Positions 62,369 through 64,000 of a DNA stretch of 64,000 bases are shown here, piece by piece. Made by a program: the position numbers and the translations under genes. Positions within the stretch are counted from its first letter, which is position 1. Each line of letters starts with the position of its first letter. This DNA is from Hymenobacter jeollabukensis (GTDB lineage Bacteria; Bacteroidota; Bacteroidia; Cytophagales; Hymenobacteraceae): contig NZ_VAJM01000002.1 in the NCBI RefSeq assembly GCF_005771675.1, positions 434,001-498,000 of the forward strand. The letters run 5' to 3'. The notes below the pieces were generated by a model. It worked only from the letters and a program-made list of their open reading frames with translations. It was not told the DNA's origin and did no database searches.

Positions 62369-62722
62369 TTAAAACGCGTCCTCGAACGCGTCGATGCGGA
62401 AGCCCTGGGAGTTGGGCGTGAGGCTCAGGATGTCGAAACGGATGTCGTGCTGCCAGTCGTGGCGGAGAATGAACTGCTCGGCGGCCCGGCGGATGCGCTT
62501 CTGCTGGGCCGGCGTTACAAACTCTTCGGGGTAGCCATAGCGCAGGTCCGTGCGCACCTTCACTTCCACGAATACCAGGCGCGGCGGCTGCGGTTGCTGC
62601 ACAATCAGGTCGATTTCGGCTCGGCCGGCGCGGTAGTTGCGCGCGGCCACGGTGTAGCCGCGGGCCGCGTAATAATCGGCCGCGGCCTGTTCGCCGGCAG
62701 CACCGAGGGTAGGGGAGGGCAT
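62369..62722 (-). CDS. yraN: YraN/UPF0102 family nuclease-fold protein
   Basis: From the ATG at 62722 the product is 117 residues, the usual YraN length: LGAAGEQAAADYYAARGYTVAARNYRAGRAEIDLIVQQ then LVFVEVKVRTDLRYGYPEEFVTPAQQKRIRRAAEQF. The G-E-x-x-A, E-I-D-L-I and F-V-E-V-K motifs are those of the restriction-endonuclease-like fold. YraN proteins are predicted endonucleases with unproven role. The frame stays open far upstream, antisense to lipB, but that part is a shadow. Confidence 0.9.
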   Translation of the reverse strand: MPSPTLGAAGEQAAADYYAARGYTVAARNYRAGRAEIDLIVQQPQPPRLVFVEVKVRTDLRYGYPEEFVTPAQQKRIRRAAEQFILRHDWQHDIRFDILSLTPNSQGFRIDAFEDAF

Positions 62723-62843
62723 AGCATCAGGCGGGTAGATCCGGCCGGAAACTAGCGTTTTTGCCCGAGCCGGCGCCGACGTGCTGCAGCACCGGCCAAC
62801 GGCCTCTGCGAACCAGCTGCCGACGCCGATGGTTTGGGTTTCG

Positions 62844-62851
62844 TAATTTTG
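62844..62851 (+). promoter_or_regulatory. TAnnTTTG -7 box abutting lipB
   Basis: TAATTTTG, exact consensus, ending 6 nt before the lipB ATG; transcription would be leaderless. Confidence 0.5.
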
Positions 62852-62857
62852 CTTTTC

Positions 62858-63661
62858 ATGGAAACCGACTTCCTCTCTGCCTGCGTGCAGCCCGTGGTGC
62901 CCGCCGCCGCTGAGGCTACCCCCGAATTTGCCCCGATTGCCGGTGCCAACCGCCGCGTGCTGGTGCAGCGCCTGGGCCATGTGGCCTACGTGCCCACCTG
63001 GGACCAGCAGGAGGAGTTGCTGGCCGCCACCGTAGCCATCAAAACGCGCAACCGCCAGGGCGAAGCCAGCGGCGCGGCTCCCGAAGCCACGCCCAACCAC
63101 CTGCTGCTCTGCGAGCATCCGCACGTGTACACCCTCGGCAAAAGCGGCAAGCCCGAACACTTGCTGCTCGACGAAGCGGCCCTGGAAGCCCACGGTGCCA
63201 CGTTTCACCGCATCAACCGCGGCGGCGACATCACCTACCACGGCCCCGGCCAGCTCGTCGGCTACCCCATCCTCGACCTCGATAACTTCCGGCCCGACAT
63301 TCACTTCTACCTGCGCACGCTCGAAGAAGCCGTCATCCGTCTGCTGGCCGACTACGGCCTCTTGGCGGGCCGCATTGCCGGCCTCACCGGTGTCTGGCTC
63401 GATTTTGAGGAAGGCGCCCCCAACCCGCGGAAAATCTGCGCCATGGGTGTGAAGTGCAGCCGCTGGGTGACCATGCACGGCTTTGCCCTGAACGTCAACA
63501 CCAACCTCAGCTACTTCGGCCACATCGTGCCCTGCGGCATCACCGACAAGGATGTCACCTCGCTGGCGCGGGAGTTGGGCCGCGAAGTGCCGTTGCGCGA
63601 AGTAGAAGACCGGCTGCTCGGGCACCTGGCCGAACTCCTCCAAGCTGAAATCGTTGAATAA
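62858..63661 (+). CDS. lipB: Lipoyl(octanoyl) transferase LipB
   Basis: From the ATG at 62858 the product is 267 residues, about 40 longer at the N-terminus than minimal LipB. Signatures: LLCEHPHVYTLGKSGKPEHLL, INRGGDITYHGPGQLVGYPILDL, the catalytic Lys192 in RKICAMGVKCSRWVTMHGFALNV and Cys226 in VPCGITDKDVTSL. It moves octanoate from acyl-carrier protein to lipoate-dependent enzymes, the first step of lipoate synthesis. An insertion (QGEASGAAPEATP) precedes the first motif. The promoter box sits only 6 bp before the ATG. It is divergent from yraN across 135 bp. Confidence 0.93.
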   Translation: METDFLSACVQPVVPAAAEATPEFAPIAGANRRVLVQRLGHVAYVPTWDQQEELLAATVAIKTRNRQGEASGAAPEATPNHLLLCEHPHVYTLGKSGKPEHLLLDEAALEAHGATFHRINRGGDITYHGPGQLVGYPILDLDNFRPDIHFYLRTLEEAVIRLLADYGLLAGRIAGLTGVWLDFEEGAPNPRKICAMGVKCSRWVTMHGFALNVNTNLSYFGHIVPCGITDKDVTSLARELGREVPLREVEDRLLGHLAELLQAEIVE

Positions 63662-63718
63662 TTCCGGGCTTCGGCCCATTTAGAGCCTGCTCAGCAGAAC
63701 CATTCAGAGCAGCCCCGC

Positions 63719-64000
63719 ATGAAAGCAGACATCAATTTTGACCCCGTAGAAGGCGTGGCCGTGGCCATCGTCCCCGATGAGGCCGCCGCCGTGGAAGCCG
63801 GCAAAGCCGGCTGGCTGGTATACCTGCTCAACCACAACCGGTTTGCGTTGGACAACGTCATCGTCAGCTCCAACGGCTACGGCCTCGACGCCGAGGGCCA
63901 CACCGTGCGCACTTCCACCCTGCGTCACCACTTCCCCGAAGTGGCCGCCCAGTCGGCCGTGCCCGTCGAGCCCATCGACCCGGCGCTGTTTCACCTCAAC
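63719..64000 (+). CDS. Hypothetical protein, N-terminal part (cut by window edge)
   Basis: A frame from the ATG at 63719 runs off the right edge with 94 residues visible: MKADINFDPVEGVAVAIVPDEAAAVEAGKAGWLVYLLNHNRF then LDNVIVSSNGYGLDAEGHTVRTSTLRHHFPEV. No signal peptide. The pattern looks like a compact beta-rich cytoplasmic domain; family not recognised. It follows lipB by 57 bp on the same strand and could be co-transcribed. Confidence 0.6.
   Translation, partial: MKADINFDPVEGVAVAIVPDEAAAVEAGKAGWLVYLLNHNRFALDNVIVSSNGYGLDAEGHTVRTSTLRHHFPEVAAQSAVPVEPIDPALFHLN

Noticed and set aside
62369-63679. A 436-residue YraN fusion protein
   Set aside because: The upstream part is antisense to lipB; the ATG at 62722 gives a normal-length YraN.

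Overview
The window is chromosomal DNA from a high-GC member of the Bacteroidota, most like Hymenobacter or a close relative (Hymenobacteraceae, Cytophagales). This rests on several things seen together: very GC-rich coding DNA, Bacteroidota-type promoter boxes (TAnnTTTG) instead of Shine-Dalgarno signals, three secreted proteins ending in type IX secretion (T9SS) sorting domains, a carboxypeptidase-regulatory/TonB-dependent receptor, LemA/TPM proteins, a bacillithiol-type YpdA, and DUF4286, DUF6526 and DUF2807 proteins. The assignment is inferred from gene content and style, not from a marker gene. No tRNA, rRNA, CRISPR array, transposase or integrase was recognised.

Layout. 0-6.3 kb: envelope proteins (beta-barrels, RlpA), a DUF72 protein and a secreted metzincin-type protease. 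6.6-12.9 kb: a triple-PA14 adhesin-like T9SS cargo, a DUF2807 beta-helix protein, an NTF2-like protein, a small membrane protein, ArfB and a lipoprotein. 13-21 kb: MgtE, cyanophycinase-like peptidase, FadL-type porin with an SGNH lipoprotein, two small lipoproteins and YpdA. 21-31 kb: DNA polymerase I, a delta-60 repeat T9SS cargo, a DEDDh exonuclease, a TPM-TPM-LemA operon and an NDP-sugar nucleotidyltransferase. 32-45 kb: the most unusual region (below). 45-54 kb: prolyl oligopeptidase, GNAT acetyltransferase, sterol-desaturase-family enzyme, MFS and CDF transporters. 54-64 kb: a metal-type TonB receptor with a His-rich partner, HtpG, a MORN/YwqK lipoprotein, YraN and LipB; both window ends cut genes.

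The 32-45 kb cluster encodes, all on the plus strand: a von Willebrand A-like lipoprotein, a three-helix membrane protein, a tubulin/FtsZ-superfamily protein, an 1155-residue protein with an actin/Hsp70-type ATPase core, a single-pass protein that should span from periplasm to cytoplasm, a MotA/ExbB-like channel protein with a long coiled-coil tail, and a MotB/OmpA-like partner that keeps the protonatable Asp in its only membrane helix. A tubulin-like and an actin-like cytomotive protein beside an ion-driven stator-like pair suggests an envelope-spanning, energy-driven machine. It resembles the FtsZ-like/vWA/OmpA membrane-remodelling neighbourhoods proposed by Makarova and Koonin (2010, from memory) and its channel pair resembles ZorAB of Zorya defence, but no Zorya effector is present. 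Small AT-richer, immunity-like genes (SMI1/KNR4, DUF6678-like) are interspersed.

A second theme is a set of intergenic inverted repeats. Each is built from its own short word, often encloses a terminator-like hairpin, and is concentrated around the 31-45 kb cluster. In one case the two arms enclose the SMI1/KNR4 gene.
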